Shown here: in pieces, positions 1 to 6,472 of the stretch
Layout of the letters: each line of letters starts with the position of its first letter
Position numbering within the stretch: position 1 is the first letter of the stretch
DNA from: UBA1181 sp045601045
GTDB lineage: Bacteria > Bacteroidota > Bacteroidia > Bacteroidales > Paludibacteraceae
DNA: 30,329 bases
Direction of reading: 5' to 3'
NCBI GenBank assembly: GCA_045601045.1
Contig: JAZRZA010000017.1
Location: forward strand, 1-30,329
The notes under the pieces: generated by a model
What the model saw: only the letters and a program-made list of their open reading frames with translations
Database searches by the model: none
Told to the model about the DNA's origin: nothing
Program-made: the position numbers and the translations under genes

Positions 1-204
1 CAGTGTGGCAGTAATTTCAATATATTGGTTTATGCCATCTTTTCGCATATCATCATCACCCAATACGTAGCGGATATGCTTTTCACCAATACATCGGGTT
101 ATCTTAAATTGATTCTTTTGCTTTTGGTGCCATTCTACGTGACCAAGAATAATTTGTTGGTTTGTCGGGATAAGGTGGTTGCCTTGTTCAAATTTGGGGA
201 TTAA
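1..204 (+). CDS. C-terminal end of a multi-pass membrane protein (polysaccharide polymerase/ligase-like), partial
   Basis: Frame 1 is open from the first base and stops with TAA at 202-204, giving about 67 residues of a protein whose start lies outside the window. The visible part is strongly hydrophobic: one segment around ILVYAIFSHIIITQYVA, then a second around YLKLILLLLVPFYV, and a short basic/hydrophobic tail ending FKFGD. Its stop codon overlaps the ATG of the next glycosyltransferase by one base (TAATG), so the genes are probably translationally coupled. By position and hydrophobicity it could be an O-antigen polymerase or ligase (Wzy/WaaL-like), but no family motif remains in this fragment, so the specific role is inference from context. 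The open frame, the overlap and the membrane character are seen directly. Confidence 0.6.
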   Translation, partial: QCGSNFNILVYAIFSHIIITQYVADMLFTNTSGYLKLILLLLVPFYVTKNNLLVCRDKVVALFKFGD

Positions 205-1106
205 TGCTGGAGGATATGGATGTTTCCGTTGTCATTGTCAATCACAATACCGTAGAACTGACGATTCAAGCTCTCTCTTCCCTTCTGGTGCAGAGCACCT
301 CGGTGAAGATGGAGGTGATTGTGGTGGATGGTGGTTCCACGGAGCCTTTGGAGGATCTTGTCTCCTTCTGTGAGGAGAATCAAATACGACTTGAATTGCT
401 CGATGAAAACGTAGGTTTTGGTCGGGCGAATAACCATGGTGCCCAGTTCGCGTCGGGTAGGAACATCTTCTTTTTAAATCCTGATACCTATCTGATCAAT
501 GATGCGGTGGCCATTCTCTCCGATTACTTGGACAACCATCCCCGTGTGGCGGCGTGTGGCGGTAATCTCTATACCGAATCTATGCTGCCGGCCCATTCTT
601 ATCATACCCATTTCCCTTCGTTCTTGCAGGAGATGGATTTTATCTTTGGCAAACATTTGTTGCGGATTTTCGGGGATAATTCCGAGTTTAACGCGACAGA
701 TGAACCTTGTCGTGTGGCGTATGTTTGTGGTGCGGATTTGATGATGAAAAGGGATGTTTTTGAGAAGATGGGTGGTTTTTCTCCTGATTTCTTTCTCTAT
801 TATGAGGAGAGTGACCTCCAACGTCGCATGTCGGATGTGGGGTACGAGATCTATTCTGTGCCGGAGGCGCGGATCGTTCATTTAGAAGGGAAAAGTTTCG
901 CTTTCTCTGAAGAGCGGGAAAAGCGTGTTTTCCGTGGGAGAAAGATCTATTTTCAGAGGCACTACTCCATCCTTTATCATAAACTGACCAATGCGATGAA
1001 TATGGTTGCCTTGCTGGGTGGTGCCGCGGTGTGTGGTGTATTAGGTAAAAAGGAGGCGATGGCCCGCTATCTTTCCCGTTTAAAGCTATATATGAAAGAT
1101 GCGTGA
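204..1106 (+). CDS. Glycosyltransferase family 2 (rhamnosyltransferase/WcaE-like)
   Basis: A 300-residue GT-A fold enzyme expected to transfer a sugar from a nucleotide-sugar donor during surface polysaccharide assembly at the cytoplasmic face of the inner membrane. Visible motifs are VNHNT (residues 12-16) in the first strand, DGGS (42-45), NPDT (92-95) at the DxD metal/nucleotide position, and YYEESDL (199-205) carrying the acidic catalytic region. The pattern fits the rhamnosyltransferase-like branch of GT2. A hydrophobic stretch near residues 266-280 could be a membrane contact. The start at 204 overlaps the preceding stop; a second Met at 216 would remove only four residues. The next gene starts inside this one (8-base overlap), so these genes form one unit. 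Donor and acceptor sugars cannot be told from the sequence. Confidence 0.9.
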   Translation: MLEDMDVSVVIVNHNTVELTIQALSSLLVQSTSVKMEVIVVDGGSTEPLEDLVSFCEENQIRLELLDENVGFGRANNHGAQFASGRNIFFLNPDTYLINDAVAILSDYLDNHPRVAACGGNLYTESMLPAHSYHTHFPSFLQEMDFIFGKHLLRIFGDNSEFNATDEPCRVAYVCGADLMMKRDVFEKMGGFSPDFFLYYEESDLQRRMSDVGYEIYSVPEARIVHLEGKSFAFSEEREKRVFRGRKIYFQRHYSILYHKLTNAMNMVALLGGAAVCGVLGKKEAMARYLSRLKLYMKDA

Positions 1107-2139
1107 ACCTCAATTTTATATCAATGGTAGATTCCTCACCCAATCTATGACGGGTACGAATCGTTTCGCCTACGAACTCTGTTTGCAGTTGGTGAAGCGG
1201 AAATGTGATTTTGTGGTGTTAACGCCAAATGTTCCTTTGTGCTCGGCCTATGATGCGCAACTGTTGCCGATTCGGCGGATTGGACGCTTCTCTTCCCATT
1301 TATGGGAACAAATCTCATTGCCCCTATATATGAGGAAAAAAGAGTCTTTGCTTGTGAGTTTGAAGGGGTTGGGGCCTGTCTTTAAGCGCAATCAAGTCTG
1401 CACGATCCATGATATGTCCTACCTGGCGAATCCCGCTTGGTTCTCAAAAGGCTATTATCTTTTTTATCGGTTGATGACACCTATCATGGCAAATCATGCC
1501 AAGCGGATTTTGACGGTAAGCCACTTTTCAAAGGCGGAGATCACCGCCCGTTTGGGCGTGTCGCCGGATAAGATTAGTGTGGTTTATAATGCGCCTTCTG
1601 AACAGTTTAAACGGGTGGAAGAATCTTCCGATTCCACCGAGAAATATTTCTTGACAGTCTCTTCATTGGATCCTCGAAAGAATCTCTCATTGGTCTTCTC
1701 CGCCTATTTGAAATCTTCGCAGCGTTATCCTTTGTATGTGATCGGTGAGCGTCATACTGTTTTTGGGGAGGTGACTTTGCCGGAGAATGGTAGAATTCGT
1801 TTTTTAGGACGCGTCTCCGACGAGGAGCTACGCCGTTACTACGCTCATTGTTCACTCTTCGTATATCCTTCATTGTATGAGGGATTTGGCATGCCGCCGA
1901 TGGAGGCGATCGCCTGCGGTTGTGAAAATGTCGTGTTGTCAGATATCCCTGTTTTCCGCGAAGTTTATGGGGAGGTGGGGCAATATGTGAAAGTGGATGA
2001 CGAGGCGGCACTCTCTCATCTGTTTGATCAAACTGATATGCGAACGAATAGTGGTTGTTTTAGCGATTTCACCGAGAAATATACATGGCAACGAAGTGTT
2101 GAACAACTCCTCGAAGCCATTGCGTTAGTGGGTAAATGA
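1099..2139 (+). CDS. Glycosyltransferase family 4 (GT-B fold)
   Basis: A 346-residue GT-B glycosyltransferase of the Glycos_transf_1 type, a retaining enzyme expected to extend a lipid-linked glycan. The N-terminal domain has IHD (103-105) and TVSHFS (139-144), typical of mannosyltransferase-like GT4 enzymes. The C-terminal domain begins near TVSSLDPRKN (about 186-195) and carries the EX7E donor-binding motif in EGFGMPPMEA (E261 and E269). Length is normal for the family. It overlaps the upstream GT2 gene by 8 bases and ends at a strong hairpin, so it is the last gene of the polysaccharide transcript seen here. Family assignment is firm; substrate is unknown. Confidence 0.92.
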   Translation: MREPQFYINGRFLTQSMTGTNRFAYELCLQLVKRKCDFVVLTPNVPLCSAYDAQLLPIRRIGRFSSHLWEQISLPLYMRKKESLLVSLKGLGPVFKRNQVCTIHDMSYLANPAWFSKGYYLFYRLMTPIMANHAKRILTVSHFSKAEITARLGVSPDKISVVYNAPSEQFKRVEESSDSTEKYFLTVSSLDPRKNLSLVFSAYLKSSQRYPLYVIGERHTVFGEVTLPENGRIRFLGRVSDEELRRYYAHCSLFVYPSLYEGFGMPPMEAIACGCENVVLSDIPVFREVYGEVGQYVKVDDEAALSHLFDQTDMRTNSGCFSDFTEKYTWQRSVEQLLEAIALVGK

Positions 2140-2166
2140 AAAAGGCGGACTTGAGCCCGCCTTTTT
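2139..2166. terminator. Bidirectional intrinsic terminator between convergent genes
   Basis: The sequence AAAAAGGCGG, an 8-base spacer, then CCGCCTTTTT forms a 10-bp stem whose ends give an A-run on one side and a T-run on the other. It therefore reads as a Rho-independent terminator on both strands. It begins at the stop codon of the GT4 gene and lies between that gene and the oppositely oriented Bax-inhibitor-type gene. Confidence 0.85.
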
Positions 2167-2185
2167 ATGTCTATGAAATTACCTG

Positions 2186-2899
2186 TTAATCTCTGCTTCT
2201 ACCAAGGATTCTCATCAGGTAGATGAAGAGATTGATGAAGTCCAAGTAAAGTTGTAGGGAACCAATCAAGGCAATCTTCATGCTTGTGTCGTTAATTTCG
2301 TTACCGTAAATGGCGATCATGTTTTTGATTTTTTGTGTGTCGTAAGCAGTGAGTCCAACAAAAACCAAAACACCTACGAAGGAGATGATGGTGGCCATTA
2401 TGGAGCTGTGTAGGAATAAGTTCACAAGGGAGGCGATTATCAAACCGATCAAGGCCATGGTTGCGATGGAACCCATTCCGGAAAGATCCTTGTCGGTGAA
2501 ATGTCCATATAGTGCCATTGCCCCGAATGTTCCTGCTGTGATGAAGAAGGTTGTCGCTACGGATTCGCTGGTGTAAACCAAGAGAATGGAGCTGAGCGTC
2601 ACACCATTGATGATGGAGTAGAGCACAAATAGGATGCCTGCCATAGCGAAGGAGATTTTCCTGATCGCGGCGGTCATGCCTACTACCAAAGCGAATTCCA
2701 CGATACAAAGAGCTATCAACACTCCGCTTGTGCCGAATACGAAGGATAGAATAGATTCGCTATGGGCCACGTAGTATGCGGTCAATCCAGTGACAGCCAA
2801 AGCCAAAGCCATCCATAAGTACACGTTCTTGAGAAGCGTACGTTGAGCGGTGGCGACTTCGCGATCCCACTCTTGTGAGGTTTCAAAGTAATTTCCCAT
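2186..2899 (-). CDS. Bax inhibitor-1/YccA family membrane protein
   Basis: A 237-residue inner-membrane protein of the BI-1/YccA (UPF0005) family. Family members include pH-sensitive calcium-leak proteins (BsYetJ) and the FtsH modulator YccA; the role here is not shown. After a short polar N-terminus (MGNYFETSQEWDREV) there are about seven hydrophobic segments. The family signature is present as AYDTQKIK (about 185-192) and LYLDFINLFIYL (about 217-228), with Asp187 and Asp220 at positions like the conserved di-aspartyl pair. I start it at the Met at 2899 because the longer open frame to 2962 runs into the upstream carbamoyltransferase gene and adds 21 residues unlike the family. It follows that gene by 13 bases on the same strand, so the two are probably co-transcribed. 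Confidence 0.88.
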   Translation of the reverse strand: MGNYFETSQEWDREVATAQRTLLKNVYLWMALALAVTGLTAYYVAHSESILSFVFGTSGVLIALCIVEFALVVGMTAAIRKISFAMAGILFVLYSIINGVTLSSILLVYTSESVATTFFITAGTFGAMALYGHFTDKDLSGMGSIATMALIGLIIASLVNLFLHSSIMATIISFVGVLVFVGLTAYDTQKIKNMIAIYGNEINDTSMKIALIGSLQLYLDFINLFIYLMRILGRSRD

Positions 2900-2912
2900 A
2901 TTCAAAGAGATC

Positions 2913-3866
2913 TTAAAGTTTTTCCAAAATACGTTTGATAACGGTCTCTGCCGAGATTTCACGGTTAGCAGCCTCAGGGATAACCAAGGATTGAGGGCTC
3001 TCGATCACGTCATCTGTCACAATCATGTTGCGGCGTACTGGCAAGCAGTGCATGAAGTAGGCGTTGTTGGTGAGCGCCATCTTCTCTGTGCTTACGGTCC
3101 ATGACATGTCTTTGCTCAAAATCTGACCGTAGTTAGGGTCTTGGTAAGCTGACCAGTTCTTCGCGTAAACGAAGTCGGCTCCCTCCAATGCCTTGTCTTG
3201 GTCGTACTCCACCTTGGCGTCGCGTACGAATTTATCGCATAACTCGTATCCCTTAGGGTGGGTGATGACGAAGTCCACGTTAGCCTCGTTCATGAAGTCA
3301 GCGAATGAGTTAGGCACCGCTTGCGGAAGGGCGCGTGGGTGGGGAGCCCATGTCAAAACTACCTTTGGACGCTCCTTCTTCTTGTACTCCTCGATGGTGA
3401 TCAAATCCGCGAATGCTTGAAGCGGGTGAGCGGTGGCAGACTCCATGCTGAAAACGGGTTTGCCTGAGTATTTGATGAATTGATTCAAGATAGTCTCTTG
3501 ATAATCAAACTCTTTGTTCTGAAAGTTAGCGAAAGAACGGACACCGATCACGTCGCAGAAAGAGGCCATGACTGGGATGGCTTCGAGCAAGTGCTCCGAC
3601 TTGTCACCATCCATGACAACGCCACGCTCTGTCTCCAATTTCCAAGCGCCTTGGTTCACGTCCAATACCATGGTGTTCATACCCAAGTTCATACCAGCCT
3701 TTTGTGTGCTGAGGCGGGTACGGAGACTGTTGTTGAAGAAGACGCAAAGAAGCGTTTTGTTCTCGCCTAAGTGTTTGTAGGCATATCTGTTTTTCTTGAC
3801 CTCCAATGCCTCTTGTACGGCCTTGTTCAAATCACCCAAATCTTGGGCCATCAATAATTTTCTCAT
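2913..3866 (-). CDS. argF': N-succinylornithine carbamoyltransferase (Bacteroides-type ArgF')
   Basis: Carbamoyltransferase for arginine synthesis that in Bacteroides fragilis uses carbamoyl phosphate and N-succinyl-L-ornithine rather than free ornithine. The 317-residue product closely resembles my recollection of that enzyme along its whole length: SLRTRLST (47-54) is the carbamoyl-phosphate loop, followed by NQGAWKLETERG (71-82), the 80s-loop segment DGDKSEH (86-92), WAPHPRALPQ, and HCLPVRR near the C-terminus. Residue 90 is Ser; I recall Pro90 in B. fragilis and Glu92 in the acetylornithine enzyme of Xanthomonas. The frame stays open to 4055, but those extra 63 residues are AT-rich and unlike the family, so I start at 3866. 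A weak -7-like TAATTTCG lies at 3905-3912 on this strand. No other arg gene is visible. Confidence 0.92.
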   Translation of the reverse strand: MRKLLMAQDLGDLNKAVQEALEVKKNRYAYKHLGENKTLLCVFFNNSLRTRLSTQKAGMNLGMNTMVLDVNQGAWKLETERGVVMDGDKSEHLLEAIPVMASFCDVIGVRSFANFQNKEFDYQETILNQFIKYSGKPVFSMESATAHPLQAFADLITIEEYKKKERPKVVLTWAPHPRALPQAVPNSFADFMNEANVDFVITHPKGYELCDKFVRDAKVEYDQDKALEGADFVYAKNWSAYQDPNYGQILSKDMSWTVSTEKMALTNNAYFMHCLPVRRNMIVTDDVIESPQSLVIPEAANREISAETVIKRILEKL

Positions 3867-4001
3867 CTCTATTTTGTAATTAATTTTTACGAATCTAATA
3901 TACGCGAAATTATAAAATTTGCGTGATTTTGTTACGAATAGTTTCGTGCAGTTGTAAAAAACCGTTAAAGAGAGATAGGTATTGGACAAAAGGACGAAAT
4001 C

Positions 4002-4028
4002 AAAGGGGCGAACTGTAGTCGCTCCTCT
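4002..4028 (-). terminator. Candidate terminator downstream of the small lipoprotein gene
   Basis: On the minus strand GGAGCGA and TCGCCCC pair across a 7-base loop (one G-T pair) and are followed by TTTGATTT. It lies about 35 bases beyond the stop of the lipoprotein gene at 4059. The T-run is interrupted, so strength is uncertain. The rest of the 192-base gap 3867-4058 is AT-rich leader for the carbamoyltransferase. Confidence 0.45.
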
Positions 4029-4058
4029 GACATAAATATTTGATTGAATCATCAATCC

Positions 4059-4505
4059 TTACTCGTCCTCTTTCTTGATTTTAAGCCAATATTTGTAATC
4101 CTCCTCTTGGAGCGTATAGGTGGATTGGTAGAAATCCGTGCTCACCAGTTCACGGTCGTAGGCTTTCGGATTGGTGATGTCTTTGCTTTTATCGATATAG
4201 GCGTAGAAAGGTACCCACTCCCCGTCGTCATAGGCAATGTAGAGTTTGCCCGCGAAGGGAGCCGCCAACACTTCGCCCTTCCCCTTGGAACGGATAGCGA
4301 TTTTTTCTCCTATCGGAAGGGCGATTTCGTTTGAGCTACCCTCGAAAGGAATGTAGTAGAGTTTGATATCGTGCTCACTGTCGTTGATGATGAAAAAATC
4401 TTCCGTGTAGATGTTCCCATCGATGTTTATATCCTCTATGTTGTTTTTCACGCAGTTTGTCAGCGCGATGAGAAGTGCCGTAAGGGCGAATAATATCTTT
4501 TTCAT
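4059..4505 (-). CDS. Small secreted lipoprotein, function unknown
   Basis: A 148-residue protein with a lipoprotein signal: MKK, a hydrophobic stretch, and the lipobox-like LTNC with Cys18 as the predicted acylation site. The mature part is rich in acidic and aromatic residues (for example DIKLYYIPFEG and YDDGEWVPFYAYID) and reads as an all-beta periplasmic or surface domain. I do not recognise a family. It sits alone: an upstream terminator (4582-4613) separates it from the hydrolase gene, and it has its own candidate -7 element. The coding call rests on the clean signal peptide, sensible composition and lack of a better frame. Similar orphan small lipoproteins are common in Bacteroidales. 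Confidence 0.75.
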   Translation of the reverse strand: MKKILFALTALLIALTNCVKNNIEDINIDGNIYTEDFFIINDSEHDIKLYYIPFEGSSNEIALPIGEKIAIRSKGKGEVLAAPFAGKLYIAYDDGEWVPFYAYIDKSKDITNPKAYDRELVSTDFYQSTYTLQEEDYKYWLKIKKEDE

Positions 4506-4523
4506 ATCCTATTGGTTTTGGCG

Positions 4524-4531
4524 CAAAAATA
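4524..4531 (-). promoter_or_regulatory. Candidate -7 element for the small lipoprotein gene
   Basis: TATTTTTG on the minus strand matches the Bacteroidetes -7 consensus TAnnTTTG. It lies 18 bases upstream of the start codon at 4505. No clear TTTG is seen at the -33 distance, so this is moderate evidence only, and the resulting leader would be very short. Confidence 0.4.
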
Positions 4532-4577
4532 CATATTTTGTGGATATATGGTGTCTGCCGCAACGAAAATGCGATAA

Positions 4578-4613
4578 CGAAAAATGGAGGTGCACCGTGG
4601 TACACCTCCATTT
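4578..4613 (-). terminator. Intrinsic terminator after the secreted hydrolase gene
   Basis: On the minus strand AAATGGAGGTG pairs with CACCTCCATTT (11 bp) around a 10-base loop, with two further T residues after the stem. It lies 31 bases beyond the hydrolase stop at 4644 and separates that operon from the small lipoprotein gene. Confidence 0.85.
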
Positions 4614-4643
4614 CCCAAATCAAATTATCTTGTGGAGAGTGGA

Positions 4644-5642
4644 TTATTTCTCTACCCAGTTCTCCCAGTTCTTCCATTTTCCGCTCCACTTACCTTGCGC
4701 GCCTACGATGTTTCCGCTAACGAACTCACCGCTTGGTGTCGTGAAGGCGTCCTTTCTTTGTGCCTCGCGGCCGATGTGCCAACGCATCCATGCGCAAGTG
4801 GCAGCCATACCCGTCCAAGGACCGGAACCGTGGCCGTAACCACCCTCACCAGTGTTCGGACCACCTGTCAACATCACCAAACATGCAGGGCATGATACGC
4901 CAGCGTTGTTGTAGTCCGCCTCTGCGTTAGGACGCTCCATACCAGCCTCTCCATAGACGATGGCGATGGATTTCCCCTCTCTCATTTGAGACATGGCGGT
5001 GTGGCCCAAGTCTCCACTGTTGTTCAAGCATGCGGTGTAGACACGCTTATCTTTCAACCACGCTTGCTCAGACTCCAAACCTCCCATGGAGTGGCCTGCG
5101 CAACCGATTCTGTCCATGATCAACTTTCCTGACATTGGTCCGTCGGCAGCGTTGTTCTTCTCCTCCAACCAATTGATGGCCGCGATGGCGGAGAGGCCGT
5201 CGCCTGGAGACTCCTTCAATTCCAATACCACGAAACCGTGGGAAACCAAACGTTTGATCATATTAGGATAGTTTCCTGGTTTTTCGCCTCCACCGGGACC
5301 CCAGATGATGACACCGTGCTTCACATTAGGGTCGTTGGACATTTGGGAAGGGTAATTCAACCAACATGCGCCGTTCGGACCGACATTCTTCATGGTGGTC
5401 ACTTGGCATTGTCCGTCATAGTTCGGATTGTCACCGGAAAGAAATACCTTGAGTTTTTGTTCCTCTTGCTGTTGTCCCCCTTGTTGGTTGTTGTCTTCTA
5501 CGAAATCTACCTTTTCAACCTCGGATGTTTTGTAAAAAATCTCGCTTCCATCGGTTTTTAGGACACGCATTTTATAGTTGGATTGCGCGCTCATTCCCAT
5601 TGAGAACAGTGCGGTTGCTGCAAATAGAAATATCTTTTTCAT
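4644..5642 (-). CDS. Secreted alpha/beta hydrolase (dienelactone hydrolase/cutinase-like)
   Basis: A 332-residue exported protein. Residues 1-19 are a signal peptide (cleavage likely near MSA-Q). Residues about 22-50 form a short module (MRVLKTDGSEIFYKTSEV..VDFVE) often seen at the N-terminus of Bacteroidales secreted proteins, then a Gln/Glu-rich linker (51-63). The rest is an alpha/beta-hydrolase: WGPGGG (114-119) at the oxyanion-hole position, nucleophile Ser185 in GHSMGG, and probable catalytic His271 in GYGHGSG. The acid residue is probably in YGEAGMERP (230-238) but I cannot fix it. The arrangement resembles secreted esterases of the PET-hydrolase/cutinase-like group; the real substrate is unknown. 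There is no T9SS tail. The start codon overlaps the stop of the upstream gene (TAATG), so translation is probably coupled. Confidence 0.82.
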   Translation of the reverse strand: MKKIFLFAATALFSMGMSAQSNYKMRVLKTDGSEIFYKTSEVEKVDFVEDNNQQGGQQQEEQKLKVFLSGDNPNYDGQCQVTTMKNVGPNGACWLNYPSQMSNDPNVKHGVIIWGPGGGEKPGNYPNMIKRLVSHGFVVLELKESPGDGLSAIAAINWLEEKNNAADGPMSGKLIMDRIGCAGHSMGGLESEQAWLKDKRVYTACLNNSGDLGHTAMSQMREGKSIAIVYGEAGMERPNAEADYNNAGVSCPACLVMLTGGPNTGEGGYGHGSGPWTGMAATCAWMRWHIGREAQRKDAFTTPSGEFVSGNIVGAQGKWSGKWKNWENWVEK

Positions 5643-6133
5643 TACTTAATTACTTTAATGGTGGTGTTACTTAATTTGATTAGATAAACGCCTTGAGGCT
5701 GGCTGGAAAGGTTGATCTCCAAAGATCCCTCCGCTGATGTTTTGTACTCCTTGATGAGTTGTCCGTTTACGTTGAAAAGGGCAACTGGCATCTCTGGTCG
5801 CGCATTGATCATTTGAATGCCCTCATCGGTTGTAAAGATGAATGGCATCACCTCTGTTTCGTCACTTACTTGGGTTGGGCTGGATTCCGCGAAGTAATAC
5901 TTCACAACGGTTGCCAAAGGGAATTGCGCGCTTGCTTTGATGCTTTCCACCAGCATGTTGCCATCCCGGAAGGCGATCACGGGGTTATCCCCCAGATCAT
6001 AGGAACTCTTTTCCACCGCTACTGCCCCCTGCAGGGCCTGTTCCACAATCAGCACTTCGGCGGAGGCCGTCGTGACAGATGCTAGAAGAGCCAATGAAGA
6101 GAGCATGCTTTTCCTAAAAAAATTCGTCTTCAT
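5642..6133 (-). CDS. Small secreted protein with a T9SS-type C-terminal sorting domain
   Basis: A 163-residue exported protein. The signal peptide is long (about residues 1-25, ending TTASA-E). Residues about 30-80 (for example NPVIAFRDGNMLV followed by FPLATVVKYYF) resemble the short module seen at the start of the downstream hydrolase and in other Bacteroidales surface proteins. The last about 65 residues look like a type IX secretion sorting tail: PVALFNVNGQLIKEY, then a beta-rich stretch and the ending QGVYLIKLSNTTIKVIK. Nothing resembling a catalytic domain lies between signal and tail. Its stop overlaps the ATG of the hydrolase gene by one base, so the two are one transcription unit. 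It has a candidate -7 element at 6295-6302 and a leader of about 150 bases. The sorting-tail call is by pattern only. Confidence 0.72.
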   Translation of the reverse strand: MKTNFFRKSMLSSLALLASVTTASAEVLIVEQALQGAVAVEKSSYDLGDNPVIAFRDGNMLVESIKASAQFPLATVVKYYFAESSPTQVSDETEVMPFIFTTDEGIQMINARPEMPVALFNVNGQLIKEYKTSAEGSLEINLSSQPQGVYLIKLSNTTIKVIK

Positions 6134-6294
6134 ACTGTTATAATGGTTTTAAAATGTAAGGTTACATGTTTCAATGGTCGGCGTCTATGGCGCCATTTTT
6201 TTCTTTTTTTTGTCCCCCGTCGCTACGAAGGATGATTCGTGTAATGGTTTAACAATAATGTTTTTATAGATGTCAGTTATTGTTTTGTTCGGAG

Positions 6295-6302
6295 CAAATA
6301 TA
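6295..6302 (-). promoter_or_regulatory. Candidate -7 element for the sorting-tail protein/hydrolase operon
   Basis: TATATTTG on the minus strand matches TAnnTTTG exactly. The -33 position at 19-base spacing reads TTTT rather than TTTG. A start site a few bases downstream would give a leader of about 150 bases before the ATG at 6133. Confidence 0.5.
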
Positions 6303-6409
6303 GATAGATTTGTCTTTTTATAAAAGCCTTTTTCTTGCAAAAGGTCATTTTGCCTTTTTTTTCGTGTATTTTGTTGAAAAAATCCAAATGGTGGTTGAGA
6401 AATAGCAAA

Positions 6410-6451
6410 CCCCGAATCCCTGCGTAAATTGCGGTGGATTCGGGGAAAATA
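6410..6451. repeat. 42-bp palindromic repeat, copy 1 (downstream of the ATPase gene)
   Basis: CCCCGAATCC and GGATTCGGGG form a perfect 10-bp stem around a 16-base loop (CTGCGTAAATTGCGGT), followed by AAAATA. The whole 42 bases recur without change and in the same orientation at 8000-8041, and both copies are preceded by AATAG nine bases upstream. This copy starts 22 bases past the ATPase stop. Read on the minus strand the stem is not followed by a T-run, so as a terminator it would be atypical. Confidence 0.9.
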
Positions 6452-6472
6452 AGGAATTATATAGGTTGCCTG

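Larger units (their letters stand above)
6134..6472. other. 339-base intergenic region: long leader, promoter and palindrome copy 1
   Basis: There is no gene here. From right to left it holds the 42-bp palindromic repeat (6410-6451), an AT-rich stretch with poly-T runs, a candidate minus-strand -7 element at 6295-6302, and an untranslated leader of about 150 bases ahead of the small sorting-tail gene. A short inverted repeat (ACGAA/TTCGT) near 6225-6241 sits in the leader but is too weak to call a structure. Confidence 0.6.

Noticed and set aside
2900..2962. Longer start for the Bax-inhibitor-type protein
   Set aside because: It overlaps the end of the carbamoyltransferase gene and adds 21 basic residues not expected before MGNYFETSQEW.
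3867..4055. 63-codon N-terminal extension of the carbamoyltransferase frame
   Set aside because: Residues are unlike the family, which begins at the Met at 3866; the stretch contains a candidate terminator and promoter-like sequence.
6176..6196. Inverted-repeat-like GGCGTCTATGGCGCC
   Set aside because: Only a short GGCGCC self-complement is present; no stable stem or conserved element could be supported.
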